Part shown: one piece after another, positions 44,300-56,495 of the stretch
Position numbering within the stretch: the first letter of the stretch is position 1
Layout of the letters: every line of letters starts with the position of its first letter
DNA from: Akanthomyces muscarius
Taxonomy: Eukaryota; Ascomycota; Sordariomycetes; Hypocreales; Cordycipitaceae
Reading direction: 5' to 3'
DNA: 64,000 nucleotides
NCBI RefSeq assembly: GCF_028009165.1
Contig: NC_079245.1
Coordinates: forward strand, 1,860,001-1,924,000
Translations under genes and position numbers: made by a program
Notes under the pieces: model-generated
What the model saw: the letters and a program-made list of their open reading frames with translations, nothing else
Told to the model about the DNA's origin: nothing
The model's database searches: none

Positions 44300-44560
44300 G
44301 ACCAGGCAGACAGTCTCGAACCCAATAAAGAAGCGGCTGCATCTCCCAATACATCTCCCAGCAAGAAGAGAAAAGCCATCGAAAGCCCAGAGATGGGAAT
44401 CAAGAACGAGGACGGTAGATGGCGCCACGTCACGCCAATGTCACTGAACGAAGACGAGCTTGGCGGGCCATCACCCGAGAAAGCCAAAATGCCTCAAACA
44501 CCACCAAGAAGAATTATCCGCCGCAAACAGGTCTCGCCATTCTTGCCTCGGAGAAGATGA
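44300..44560 (+). other. Open in-frame extension beyond the amber stop of the 43610 gene
   Basis: After the TAG at 44297-44299 the same frame stays open to a TGA ending at 44560. It encodes Asp/Glu/Pro-rich sequence with a nuclear-localisation-like SPSKKRKAIESP, then EDGRWRHVTPMSLNEDEL and a basic end PPRRIIRRKQVSPFLPRRR. The clusters of Lys-Arg and SP/TP sites look like an authentic C-terminal tail. The codon before the stop is CAG, so a single C-to-T change in a second CAG could have made the stop; that origin is inference. Confidence 0.55.
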
Positions 44561-45330
44561 AAGGATACTCACATCGATAGCGAGGCCGCAACGTATCACC
44601 AGTCAATCATCCGAACGACGACATGCAGAAGGAAATGCGAACAGAAATCAGTGCAAGACTCAGATCGAGCACTCGCGGGAGATGACTAGGGGGAAAGTGT
44701 ACACAGCGCACGTTGGAATCATTCTTACGCATCTTCGAGAATAGACTACAAATTAAGCATATTATTAGTTGCGTTGATGAACCAGGTTGCAGTCTGTGGG
44801 CCTGTCCCCGTCGCCCACGTGGATGCCTCTGCACCATGACTCCAGTCATTCACCATTCACCATCAACCGTATAGCCAAGTATTTTTTTTCCCTCGCTAGA
44901 TGAAGAAAGAATTTGAGACATTGAGTGGGGAACAGCAGGAACCCGGTCACATCGAGATGGGGTTACACCTGTTTGTGGTAGATTTGTGGCTGGTCGTACA
45001 AGCCGATGGTGGTCGATGTGCGATTTCGTACCTCTGCAGACCCGCATCCGCTGGATTGACCACGGCCGTCTCCTTTTGGCTTTTATGAGATGGAGGTCAT
45101 GTCAGACGGCGCCAGGGCGAAAGAGGAGTTTCCTACAGGTTGGAGGTATATTCGCTCCGGCACGATGCACTGTGAACAAGTCTGCAGAAACTGGAATAGG
45201 AAATGCTAGATTGAATTTCATTGCTCATAATAGGTATCATAGTAACAACCAGACTAGAGTAACAATTGTAACGGGTTATAAAACAGGAGGAGGAAAAAAA
45301 GAGGAAAAAAAAAAAGACAGGAAAAGTAGA
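44561..45330. other. Convergent intergenic region, no gene seen
   Basis: This 770-bp stretch lies between the 43610 gene and the C2-domain gene, which converge. It contains A/T-rich 3'-UTR-like sequence (44730-44780, 45190-45330) and no supported gene or RNA. Confidence 0.5.
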
Positions 45331-47214
45331 TTAGTGCAGGACATGCTTTGCCTTTTCCTTGACGGTGCTCGGCTGCTCAATCGCCTCGAGGGCCTTTTCG
45401 CGCTTGCTCTTGGTCGCGTCCCAGTTCTGCTGGCGGTCCTCGAGCTCGCTTTCGGCCGAGCTGATGCTGCTCATGCTGCGGTTGAGCACGCCGCGCATCA
45501 CCTTGCCCTCGTTCTTCTTGGCCTCGTGCTGCGCGTCCTTCATGTCCTGCAGCTCCTCGTCCTCCCAGTGCATGGTGACGACGCCGAGGCCGGGAAAGTT
45601 GCGCTCGAAGAAGGACTTGAGGTCCGGCAGCACCGACTTGTCCGGGCGGTACGTGCCCGAGTCGTTGTCGATGACGAGCTGGTAGTACTCGGGGTCCTGC
45701 GGGGGCGCGTCGTCGGGCGGGCCGCCGGGGATCTCCTCGTCGGGGTGCGTTCGCCCCTTGGGGTCGGCGTCGTCGGAGGCGGTGGGCTTCTCCAGGCGCC
45801 GGATGAAGAACTCGCCGGAAAAGGCAATGTAGGTCTCGACGTCCGAGTGCATGGTGTGCTTGCTGAGGAGGTCGATGCCGAATTCCTTGCCGGTCTCGGT
45901 GAAGCGGAAGAGGGAGTCGAGCGTGAGGACGTAGGTGAAGACCTTGCCCCCTTCGTCGAAGCGCGCGAGCTTGAGGAACTGCCGAGTGGCGGCCTCGGAG
46001 CAGGGCTCGATCTCGCCGTACTCGGTGCTGCTGTCAAAGTTGTAGATGCGGTTATGCTGCTTGTGGAGCGCCTTGTTGAGGATCTTGCCGCGGATGCCGG
46101 TGGACATGAACATGGAGCCGATGACGGGGCGGAAGGCGACGAAGCGGTGGTACAGTTTCGGGGGGATGGGGCCGACGAGCTGCATCTCATTCGCTCGGAA
46201 TCTTTTCGCAACGGGTTAGTATTATGACGGTGTGCTGGCGCCCTTTTTGCAGGCAGAGATGCTGGCAAAAACTCACTCGTAGCGCTGGTTTTTGTCGGCT
46301 TGCTTGCTGGAGCTGGAGCCCTCTCCGTTGGTTTGCTCTTGATCAAGTTGCTGCTCCTTCTTCCTGGACGCCTCGCCATCGTCTCTCTTGTCCTTGTCCA
46401 CCTTTGTGCCGGCAAGTCGCCCGATCATGGGACTAAAGTGCTGCACCCAGCCTGCAGGCCCGACGGTGTACATGTGGCCGTGTGGCGGATCCGAGGGGCC
46501 GAGCAGCTCGATGCTGAGCTGGACCAGCGGCGACATGTGCGAGTGCGAGTGAAACAGATTCGTGACCGTCTTGATGAGGTACGCGCGCTTGCTCATCATG
46601 CGCTTCTTGCCCTCGAACGTGCGGCCGGGCGGCGGGATGCCCTCCCAGCCCTCAAAGAGGTGCGGGATGCGGACCGTGACGTTGCCGAGGCGGTCGTCCT
46701 TGTCGGGCGAGTCCTCGTCGTAGAGACGACACTTGAGCGTGAAGCCCGTCGGCGGCACGTTGGCGACGGTCCACTGCTCGTTCCATTCGGGCTCGAGGGT
46801 GCGGCGCAGCGTGCGCGTGCGATGCGTCAGGTCCGGGTCCTCCTTGTGACGCTTCAGGCCAGAGACCTTGAGCGTGGCGTGCAGGTAGGGGTCCGAGGCG
46901 GCAGAGCTGATGTCGCCGGGCGCCAGGTTGGACGCCGAGTGGAATGTGAAGCGGACGGTGTATCCTTGGGGGGCGTCGGGAAGCTTGGTCGGGTCGAAGC
47001 CGCCGCGCGGCCGTCGTTTGGACTTGGCTGGCTTGCTGTCTTCCTTGGAGGTGCCGCTCGGTCCGGAGTCCTGTCGCTTGGAGGGATCAGTGGCAGCTCC
47101 GTTTGTGTGCGCCGAGCCATTCGCCTGGCTGCCGTTGGGAGCTTTGCTGTTGACAGCAAGCGTCGCTAGTGGCGGCGTTTGTGTTTGCGTTTGTGTCTGC
47201 GTCTGCTCCGTCAT
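45331..47214 (-). CDS. C2-domain protein, fungal
   Basis: Exons 46277-47214 and 45331-46201 join over a 75-nt intron (gtgagt/aag) into 602 residues. After a low-complexity N-terminus with a TQTQTQTQT repeat, a C2 domain follows. It reads YTVRFTFHSASNLAPGDISS, SDPYLHATLKVSG, LEPEWNEQWTVANVP and CRLYDEDSPDKDDRLGNVTV, where Asp residues could bind Ca2+. The second half is conserved-looking alpha/beta sequence (NKALHKQHNRIYNFDSSTEYGEIEP, DETYIAFSGEFFIRRLE-like). It ends in a coiled-coil-like, acidic tail (DRQQNWDATKSKREKALEAIE). C2 domains usually mediate phospholipid binding in membrane traffic. The fold of the second half is not recognised. A pair of SP-rich antisense frames is only a shadow. 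Confidence 0.85.
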
Positions 47215-49142
47215 CTTGGCGAAGCTTGTGGTGGTACGAAGCTAAAGGTGAAGCTGCGACTAAGTAAATAGGTGTTGGTGAAGCTCGGTTTCGGTTGACA
47301 TAGCCAAGCCACAACGGTTAAGAAAGCTTGGCGAAAAGCTTAGAATTTTAGGGAGGGACGCTTGAAGATGGTCAAAATAGGGGCCAGTTCAGTTTAAGAG
47401 TCTGGCCGTCGGAAATAATCTGACACGCTGCAATCCAGCAGATTAAGAAAATAAATTGTACGGGGTCCAAAAAAAAAAAGAAGAAATGACGACACAGCGT
47501 CACGGTGTGCTGTACAGGTCAGCTCCAGACTGTCGATCTCCTTATGGCAAAGCCTGCCGAAGGCCGTTGGAGTCAGTTGCTGGGTATCGCGTGCCGCTGA
47601 GTGGGTTACAGTGGGCTACAGCGGTCTCTGAACGTGTTTCAGTGGCTCGTTAGGGCAGCTGGCTGGTTCATTTTAGTGGATGAACGGCGGGCACTATATT
47701 TTTAGCGGCCAATTGCGCCTACAACGGCAGCCTTTGTTGCCTGCCGTGTGCCCGCTGTAGCGCATTGATACGGCTAACCGGCCGGCCTGTGGCGGGGCTT
47801 CCGTAATATCTCGAGCTGTGGCGCTGCAAAAACCAAGGCACCAGGTGGCGCATCACCACGCACCAGCCCCTACTTGCGGCTTAGCGCTCCTGGTCGCTTT
47901 CGTCATCAGTCGTTTTTTCTGCTCGTGTCAAGCTAATTGCGTGGCTGGTTTGTTTGCCGTTATATTAATTGCGTTGCTAGTCTGTGAATGAGAAATGCGG
48001 CGACGAATCATTTCTCAACAGCAGCGCCAAGACATGGATACCTGTGGTTCTCCTGTACGCTGTCGTGCACCGGCCATCGCCAGCCTGCCCTGCGCCAGAG
48101 TTCGCCGACGTCGCCGAATCTACCAGTACGCAAGATGAAGCTATCGAGTTGCACGATCATCCAAGTTTTCACACCAGGATCCGTTTTTGCAAATCCTTCG
48201 TCTGCTTCGGAAGCGGAAGAGCTCCGAGCATCCCCACGCCTACCATCGTGATTGCGGACACTGAGACTGGGTCGATGATAAGATGCTCGGACAATCCGCT
48301 GCAATTGAGAGTTACCCCCTCAAAAGAATGAAAAATCGAAGAGGGAAAGGAGTGGACTATAGCGGAGAAGATACGCATATTTCATGCTTCTTCTAACTTC
48401 CTACTGTTATTGAGGATGTAACGGACTCTGATCCCTTGATTGACCGAGCTTCAGCTCCTACTCGAGACAGACTCAGCGATGAGACCCTTGCTTGGCTGAG
48501 CTGCAGCTCTTGGTGAAGATTTGGCGACGCTCCCACTACATCAGCATGTAGATGTAGGCAAGCCTAACTATCTCTGCCCAGAGCGGCTGCACTCCCGGTT
48601 CCGAGGCAAGCCTTGGCTAGCCACCGACCACGCCTGCACCGTGAACAAGCTAAGCCGCTTTTTTTTAAACTTGCACAGGAACCTCTTTCCGTATCCAAAC
48701 AGTCCAACTGGCATTGTGGCTTACTGAAGCCCTACCCCCGACCAAGGTTTCCCCGGCTTTCTCCACCCCCAGACTGCAAGCTCCGGGACTTGTCTACAGT
48801 GCCGGGTTACGTCCGTTGTGCGTCGACTCTGGAGCCTCACCAATCACCACACTTGGCCCTTAGAGCCTCACAATGCGGTTCTGGATTTTCCTCTAGTTGT
48901 TTCGTATCACATTTGTCAATGTTTCGGTTGTTTGTAGCGTAAGACACACGGACAACCATCCCGGCGCCGAGCCGGCCCCGGGTACATGGCCCGCCGCTCC
49001 GCACTAGCTAGCTATCCGGGTGTCTAGGCTATCTTTGCTTCTCTTCTCGCGGCTGTGCATTTTAATAAATCCTCTCTTCTCCTCTCTCACCGCAAACCCT
49101 CAATCAAAGAGAAGAAGCTTCAAGAGCGGCGCAGAAATCACC
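47215..49142. other. 1.9-kb intergenic, divergent promoters
   Basis: Both flanking genes start here, pointing outward. The stretch includes CT-rich sequence just before 49143 and an A-run at 47469-47478. A 115-codon frame at 47984-48331 lacks an ATG at its start and any domain. No RNA or mobile element. Confidence 0.5.
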
Positions 49143-51142
49143 ATGCTTTCAAAAGTCCTGTTGCTGGGTAGCATCGCCGGCTTGGTTGCGGCGCAATTCC
49201 CCCCGCCGCTGACCGGAGTCAAAACCCTGAAGTCTAAATTCCACGAAAACGTGACCATCTCATACAAGGAGGTATGTTCAGAGCTTGCTCTCACTCGAAT
49301 GTACGTAGAGCTAATTTTCATCTTGTACAGCCTGGTCTCTGTGAAACTACACCTGGCGTCAAGTCCTATGCTGGTCATGTCCACCTACCCGCCAGCCTCT
49401 TGCAGGATATCCACGGCGTCAAGCATGAATATGACACCAACACGTACGAATTTGTGTAATTGCAAGTAAAGGACCAGGCCTAACATGTAACAGCTTCTTT
49501 TGGTTCTTTGAGGCTCGCCACGACCCTGAAAACGCGCCTCTTGCCATCTGGCTCAACGGCGGCCCCGGCTCGTCGTCCATGATGGGACTACTGCAAGAAA
49601 ACGGTCCCTGCTTCATCAACGAGGACTCCGAGACCGTCAGGAACAATCCGTGGAGCTGGAACAACCACGTCAACATGCTCTACATTGATGAGCCCAACCA
49701 GGTCGGCTTCTCCTACGACACGCCCACCAACTTCACCATCATCGTCGACGGCGAGCGCGAGACAACCAGCACGGCGACCGACTTCTCCAAGGTGGATGTT
49801 CCGGAGCTCAACAGCACCACACGCGTGGGCACGCTCTCCAGCGACGACAAGATGCACACGGTCAACACAACCGCCGAGGCTGCCCACGCCCTCTGGCACT
49901 TCGCCCAGGCCTTTTTCTGGGAGTTCCCGCACTACAAGCCGAATGATGACCGCATCAGCCTCTGGGCCGAGAGCTACGGCGGCCATTACGGCCCAGGCTT
50001 TGCGCGCTTCTTCCAACAGCAAAACGAAAAGATTATCAACGGCACCTTGGACGACAAGACGGCTCACTACATGCACCTGGACACGCTTGGTATAATCAAC
50101 GGCGTAATCGACGCGACTCACCGTGAGGAAGCTGGCATCATTTTCCCCTTCAACAACGTATGTTCCCCGCCCACACAAAGACCGGAGATATCCGTGCTAA
50201 CGAAGCTACTTGTAGACCTACGGTATTCAAGCTTATACGCAAGAATACTACGATGAGCTCATGCACAACTTCACCAAGCCCGGCGGCTGCCGCGACCAGA
50301 TCCTGCACTGCCAGGACGTCCTCGACGACCGCGACCGCGTCACCATCCAGGATGAGCGCGATGGCGGCTGGAAGGCCATCTGCGGCATCGAGGAAGACTG
50401 CGCGTCGCCCAGCGAAAAGGCCTTCCGCACCGTCGACCACGCGCGCTTCGACATTACCCACCACAAGCAGGACCCCTTCCCGCCGCCGCACATCTACGGC
50501 TTCCTGTCGCGCTCGTCGGTGCTCGAGGCCCTCGGCGTGCCCGTCAACTTCACCGCCTCGTCGACGGCCGTGGCGACCAACTTTGGCGACTCGGCCGACC
50601 ACCTCAAGGGCGGCTTCGTCGACGCCATCGGCTACCTGCTCGACACGGGCGTCAAGGTGCACATGATGTACGGCGACCGCGACTTTGCCTGCAACTGGAT
50701 CGGCGGCGAGATGTCGTCGCTGGCCGTCGGCTACAGGCACAAGGAGGCCTTTGCGCGGGCCGGCTACGCGCCGCTCGTCTCGTCGGACGGCATGGGCGGC
50801 CTCACTCGCCAGTCGGGCAACTTTTCGTTTACGCGCGTCTTCCAGGCCGGCCACATGATCCCCTCGTACCAGCCCGTGCACGCCTACGAGGTCTTTATGC
50901 GCGCCACCTTCAACAAGGACATTGCGACGGGCGAGCGCGACGTGACCGACGAGCTCGCGACCGAGGGCCCCAGCCACACCTGGGACCACAAGACGAGGCG
51001 CTACCCGGCGCCGGCGCCGCGATGCTACGTGCTCGAGCCGGGTACCTGCACCGAGGAGCAGTGGGCCAAGGTGTATGCTGGCGCTCCTGTCAAGGACTAC
51101 TACCTTGTTGAGGAGAATGAGTATGAGGAGATTGAGCTGTAG
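49143..51142 (+). CDS. Secreted serine carboxypeptidase (S10 family)
   Basis: Exons 49143-49271, 49331-49443, 49494-50157 and 50216-51142 give 610 residues. A signal peptide ([19 protein letters not shown]) is visible, with likely cleavage after VAA. The S10 core includes [40 protein letters not shown] (oxyanion) and [13 protein letters not shown], with nucleophile Ser241. The acid motif is [15 protein letters not shown] and the His motif is [13 protein letters not shown]. Several NxS/T glycosylation sites (NFT, NST, NTT, NGT) fit secretion. Such enzymes trim C-terminal residues from peptides in vacuole or medium; the acidic C-terminus and lack of a vacuolar signal favour secretion. It is co-directed with the downstream receptor gene. 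Confidence 0.95.
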
Positions 51143-51709
51143 TGGAAAGCAGTTTTGGATAGTACATAGTTTGCGAGGCTGAATAGGAGCCGGTGCAGTG
51201 GCACTATGCCGTGCTTGTGAACATCTGCCTACGTGTGCTTTTTTGAAACATTGCATTGCATGCTATTGCATTCTCTCTCACCCGCACTGCATGCTATCGG
51301 CAGCCATCTTATGTGTGACGCATTGTTTTCTGTTGCTGTTCCCTTTGTCTCTGGGCTTGTTCGCTTCAGGCCGTACGCGAGTTTGCCTGGCATCCAGCCT
51401 GTCGAATTATGGGCAACACAAAGTCTTTGGCTCACCAGTGTGGTAGCAATCACTAAAAAAGTAATAGAGCACCAATCTGCAAAATTTCGTATGGCGGGAG
51501 CGGAGTGCGGCATAGCCGGATCTAGTCATGCGCAGCTCTTGCCTCAAATATGTTTGTTTCTTGTGTTTCCACCTGGCACACTGCCGTTACGACTTGTGCG
51601 ACTGTGCAACGCAGCCCTGCAAGAAGTTCTTTTTATTCTGCAGACTCCCACATTCTCGCTATGAAGCCAAAACGCCCTGCTGCAAAGTCCTTTCAGCGGA
51701 ATTTCAGAT
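51143..51709. other. Spacer between carboxypeptidase and receptor genes
   Basis: The two genes are co-directed with 567 bp between them, holding the 3' end of one and the promoter of the other. No gene or RNA is supported. Confidence 0.5.
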
Positions 51710-53285
51710 ATGGATAGTGCAGCAATGGAGGCGATTGTCAACGATGGCTCCGATTTGTCGGTGGAGAAGATTACAACGCTCGTGGCCATTGAGCGTAGCG
51801 GCGCCAGCATGTCGATGATTGCGATATCGATGATTGCCATTGCGTACCTCGTCTATCCGAAGCTTCGGACGACGCCAAACACATTTCTTCTTTTTGCCTC
51901 GATTGCCAACGCTGGCGCTAGTATCGCATCGATGATTGGGTATGATGGGCTGATGCAGGGCGACGAGTCAGCTCTGTGCCAAGGCCAAGCTTTCATATTC
52001 GAGTGGTGAGAAGAATCAGAAAAGCCGTTGAAGTTTTGGAAGGCTAATTTCTGGCAGGTTCATGCAAGCTGATCCGTGGTGGTCCTGCGCCATGGCATGC
52101 AATGTGTTTCTAGTCTTCTTCTGCAACGTCGACCCGACGACTTTTCCACGCTACATTTGGGTGTACTGCTTAATCTGCTTTGGCGGCCCGCTGATCCCAG
52201 CAATCATCCTCATTTCCGTCAAAGATCGATCTCGCGGCCCGGTATTTGGCGACGCCACGGTGAGCCTGCACACCGCAGTGGAGTCAACGGGAGCTAACCT
52301 GGGCAGCTGTGGTGCTGGATTGGTCCAAATTGGAGCCTGGTGCGACTCTACGCGTACTACATACCCATTTGGATCTGCATTTTCCTGTCCATTGTTATTT
52401 ATATAGTTGTGGGATGTCGCGTCTTCCGGCATCGAAATCGGCTGCGCAGTGCCGGACTCCAAAGCTTGGACAAGAATGGCCGCCTACCATCCATGCAGAC
52501 AACCGATGTCGACGACTCGGCCGAAGAAGTAAGCTGTAAAAACCTTTTGATAGTGGCATGCTCTAACCCTGGAAAAGATTTGCCCGAACAGAATCGAGTA
52601 CTATGGAACAGCCGTGACCGAAGTCCACATCGAGTCCGATATTTCGCCTTGCGACGACCACGGCCATCTAATCCGCCAGCCTCCCACGCACGCTGCCACC
52701 ATCTCAACGTCTGACCATAACACGGCAGAGACCAGGCAGGCATTACACACAATGCAACCTATCACACGTACATCCGTTTCGGCTATCCCAAGATCTAACA
52801 AGACCAGCTTCTCGCAGCAGCTTGGCAAGTTGAAGCGGACCGCAACTTCGCGTCTGAAGCGGCTAGACCCAGTCAAAATGGCATATCTCCGCACGAGCTT
52901 CATTTTTGGCTTTGCTGTGCTGGTCACTTGGATACCCAGCTCAGTCAACAGATTATATAGCATCGCGAATCATGGCCACATCAACTTTCAGCTGAGCGCT
53001 GTCAGTGGCACAGTTTTGCCGCTGCAAGGTGTGTGGAACTCGCTCATTTTTTTTACCACCAGTTGGAGGACGCTCTCGCATATCTGTAACGGGACTGCGG
53101 AAACAATTTTTAGACGCAGGAGCACAAGGCTCGTTAATGAGCACCCTTCAAGACGGCGTTTTGGGGCTTCCCTTCGAGCGCGAAACCCGAACGTAGGCCG
53201 AGACCGTCGTCGCGAAAGTCTACGATCGGATGAGTTGGAACTCCAAGCACGGTTGCCAAGGTCCGCAAGGTCGGATAATATATGA
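51710..53285 (+). CDS. Seven-helix G-protein-coupled receptor, cAMP-receptor-like
   Basis: Exons 51710-52005, 52058-52259, 52307-52528 and 52578-53285 splice into 475 residues. Hydrophobic segments lie near 29-50 (MIAISMIAIAYLVYP), 58-77 (TFLLFASIANAGASIASMIG), 100-120 (MACNVFLVFFC), 123-146 (YIWVYCLICFGGPLIPAIIL), 180-204 (YIPIWICIFLSIVIYIVVGC), 342-365 (SFIFGFAVLVTWIP) and 375-397 (VLPLQGVWNSLIFFTTSW). LWCWIGPNW before helix 5 and WIPSSVNRLY in helix 6 match the Dictyostelium cAR / fungal class V GPCR group. The third cytosolic loop is long (about 135 residues) and basic. The tail is Arg-rich. The ligand is unknown; related fungal receptors sense carbon source or peptides. Confidence 0.88.
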
Positions 53286-53387
53286 GACGAGCAGCAGCAG
53301 GTTGAATTAGGGTGGAACTGAATACATTTTTTTTGTTATTAAATCAACGGACTAGATTTTACTTTTTATTTTGCCATAATACACGAG

Positions 53388-54279
53388 TCACTGCTTGTAA
53401 ATAGCTTCGCCCTCGGCAGTGTCGACACCCTCCTTGACAGCCTTGGTGACAGCTGCGTCGACAGACTCATCGCCCTCGAGCAGATCGAGCCAGCCGCTCT
53501 TGACACCCTCGGCCGCGAGCAAAGCATCGGCGACCTGCGCGACGGACTCGCGGGGCACGTTGCCCTTGACGTGGGGCGCCTTGCCGACGAGGACCTTGCC
53601 GGCGGGCCCGTCGGAGAGGGTGCCGGGGCGCAGGCAGATGCCGGTCAGGGTGGCGCCGGGCTTCTTGGTGGCGGCGTAGAGGGCCTCGTCGGCGGCAATC
53701 TTGGCCTGGTGGTAGTCGGCGAGCACGCCGTAGTTGACTTTCTTGTTGTACTCGTCCCACTCGTCGGCGGGCCACCAGGGCGCGGCGGCGCGGCGCGAGC
53801 CGTTGTACGAGACGAGCAGGAAGCGACGCACCGAGGGCGTGGCGGCCGCGGCGTGGACAAAGTTGATGGCGGCGTCGCGGTCGACCTTGTAGGTGGCTTC
53901 GGCGCCGCCCTTGCCACCGGCGCCTTTGATGTAAGTGTTAGTGAGGGCCAAAGGAGAAGAAGAAGGGAAAAAGCAAAACGACCTGGCAGACGATAAAGAA
54001 ATGGGCAAGTGGTCACGTACCGGCACTCCAGGCAATGTAGTCGGGCTTGACCTTGCTGAGAATGTCTTGGGCCTGCTGCTGGCTGGCGACGTCCTCGATG
54101 CTCTGGACGAGCACGTTGAGCTTGCCGGGGAGGCCGGCGCCGAGCTTCTCAATGGTCGGGGCCTGCTCCTGCTTGCGGATGACGCTGGTGACGGTCCAGG
54201 AGCGGCGGAGCAGCAGCGGGGTGAGCTTCTGGGCAATGTTGCCGTGGCCGCCGAGGATGAGGACGTGATGCGAAGCCAT
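53388..54279 (-). CDS. Atypical SDR / NAD(P)-binding Rossmann protein
   Basis: Exons 54021-54279 and 53388-53923 join over a 97-nt intron (gtacgt/aag) into 264 residues. The start MASHHVLILGGHGNIAQKLT has the GGHGNIA dinucleotide motif at residues 10-16. It is followed by IEDVASQQQAQDILSKVKPD and DYIAWSAGAGGKGGAEA. An RFLLVSYNGSRR strand comes next, then the YHQAKIAADEALYAATK helix and GICLRPGTLSDGPAGKV. The YxxxK motif is seen as ADYHQAK. It matches atypical SDRs (NmrA/YlbE-like) of unknown substrate, about 250-270 residues. It converges with the receptor gene, with about 100 bp between stops. Confidence 0.9.
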
Positions 54280-56495
54280 GCTGTCTGTCTGAGGTATCCA
54301 ATTGATGATGATGCGAAAAGGGCAGTATCGAAAGTAGATGCAAGAGGAGGAAAGGGATGGACGAAAATCAAATAGCTTTAAGCTTCTGAAATGGTAGTTG
54401 GAGCCGGTGCCCCTCCTTGCGTCAGCGGGAATGAGCTTATTGGAGCTCCAGGTTGCGAACAAGCCAACTAACTGCTAACAGCTCTGAAGCTGGTTGGTGG
54501 CAATAGCTCAGCGGCGATCATCATGACGCCATTGCTCCGCGACCTTGACAGATGGCGGGGCTGGCTCCGTCTCCGTCGGAGATTTGCATCGGAGATTATT
54601 ATTTGTCAGGTATACAGTCAAATAGTAGAGAAATTCACATGTTTTCATTCATCAGTTGCCTTGCAAATCCACCGCAAATATTGACGTCGTACTCTGTATT
54701 TTAACGGCATTGTCGCCGGCAATAGTGATTGATGGTCACATACAAGGCATGCCTCTCACATTTGCCGACGGTACGGGCTAGCAATCCCGCAACCTGAATA
54801 AACACCGGAGAAAATTGGTACAAGAGAATGTGCGAGCTATTTAGGGCGGATCCTTGTAGTCCAAGATTTTGTAGTATTTTCGCCCTTTTGCATCATTTAC
54901 AGCGTTATGTCGCGCGCGGGATCGAGAAGCTGTGGCACGCACCGGGCCTTGCGGGGGATCGGAGCCGCCCTGATGAAGCCCCATTAGATTAGCTAAAAAT
55001 AAGTACATCCCAGGCAGCAAAACATTAAATAACTGGCGCAGACGGTTCCACGAACAAACAGCATTACCAGGCAACCAACAACTCACGTCATAGAGAAACC
55101 GAAACGAGCAGCACATTAGGCATGAAACCTACTCAAGCTGCCACGCCCGTTCCATAGCCTGGTACGAATACGACTCACAAACACCCCATCTCGACTGCGT
55201 TCCTCTGGGCCATAATTTTCTCCCTGGGCGTTGCGAAAGGCTCGTCCTGAGCTGACAAGCAGTGCGAAAGCTGGCCTGTCGAGATTTGGGGCTACCGTGC
55301 GGGCTGTGTGGGAGGATGGTCTGCAGTGGCTGTTTTTTTATGGATTTCTGGTGGCGGCCTGTGTCAAAGGTCGTGATCCCCTAGCAGCCCATTATGACTG
55401 CTGCTACCGTGTTTCTGGCACTGAAGATGGCTGCGTCTGCGTCGGCAAAGTATTGGTACAAAGTCTCTTAATCGGGAAACCGAGAGGAAGCAGTTGAAAC
55501 GCAGGCTGCGTTCCCTTTCGCCAGACTGATCACCCGCAGGTGGCAGAAGACAGCCGGCGTTTCGCCTCTGCCCGGTATGCCCAAGTACAACGGTTTTGGC
55601 CTTTGTATGAGTAAATAGCCATTGCATGTGTTCTTCTCGACCTGGGAATAGCCGTGGCAACGAGCTGTATCACTCCGGCGTAGCTATATATTTCACTACG
55701 CGGCCGTCTCCTCAACTCTGCCTACGCCGCTACTTCTTTTATTTATATGGATTGCTATACAGTAGGATGGGTCAATGCAAAGCGATGACACCTGGTTCCG
55801 TCTACCCTCCATTTCCTACGTCCACGACCTTGGCAACACTGCAGTCAGAAGTAGATCCTTGGCCAATCTGTCGTAAGCGGGCATTGTGGTTGTTGCGGTT
55901 TTGCATAAGCAAGAGATGATTGAGGCTTTAGGATAGACCTTGCGATATGTTGATGCTCAAAAGAGTGCGTCACAAAAGGAGAAATTGCTGACTTGTCGCT
56001 ATCTAGGACTTCCGGGCCCGAAAAGAGCAAAGGCAAGAAAAAGATACGAGGCTGACCCGAGCATTTATTATCTTGATCGCTATATGGGACCGCCGTGTCC
56101 ATGGGTGAGAGATTTTGTTCATGGGTATGGCACTCAGACACGACTGATGACGAGGCCGCGAATAGGACTCTGAAGATGAGAACGAGCAGCCGCCTAGCTG
56201 AGCAAGGCGCAAGTCAACGACATGCGGGTGTTAATGTTCACGACAGACAAGCTTGCAATAATGTACCGCGCCTGGATTCTAGCTAGTTCTAGACTATTAG
56301 TTTTCCTTTTGAGCTAAGCTGGTGTTGCACAAAGAGCCCCAAAATATTATACCCGGCGATCGTAGTTCTCGGGGGCAAGTGATTCGGCGTTGCCACCCGT
56401 AACTATTATCACAAATGGAAACAGGGCTGTTGACGCGATGAACAGCAAAGGCCAGGATTTCTTCAGAGTGGTGGACAGTTCTTGAGTTCATTCCA
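54280..56495. other. 2.2-kb gene-free stretch downstream of the NLR-type gene
   Basis: It contains the SDR promoter and, at its right end, the 3' side of the SesB-NACHT gene. No open frame has a recognisable domain. I looked in particular on the minus strand for WD40, ankyrin or TPR repeats that could complete the NLR-type gene and saw none. A tRNA A-box-like TAGCTCAGCGG near 54507 has no B-box. Confidence 0.5.

Noticed and set aside
45540..46415. 291-codon Ser/Pro/Arg-rich frame on the minus strand
   Set aside because: It is an alternative frame of the C2-domain gene, with low-complexity content only.
54495..54570. tRNA-like A-box (TAGCTCAGCGG)
   Set aside because: There is no GGTTCGANTCC B-box downstream and no cloverleaf can be formed.
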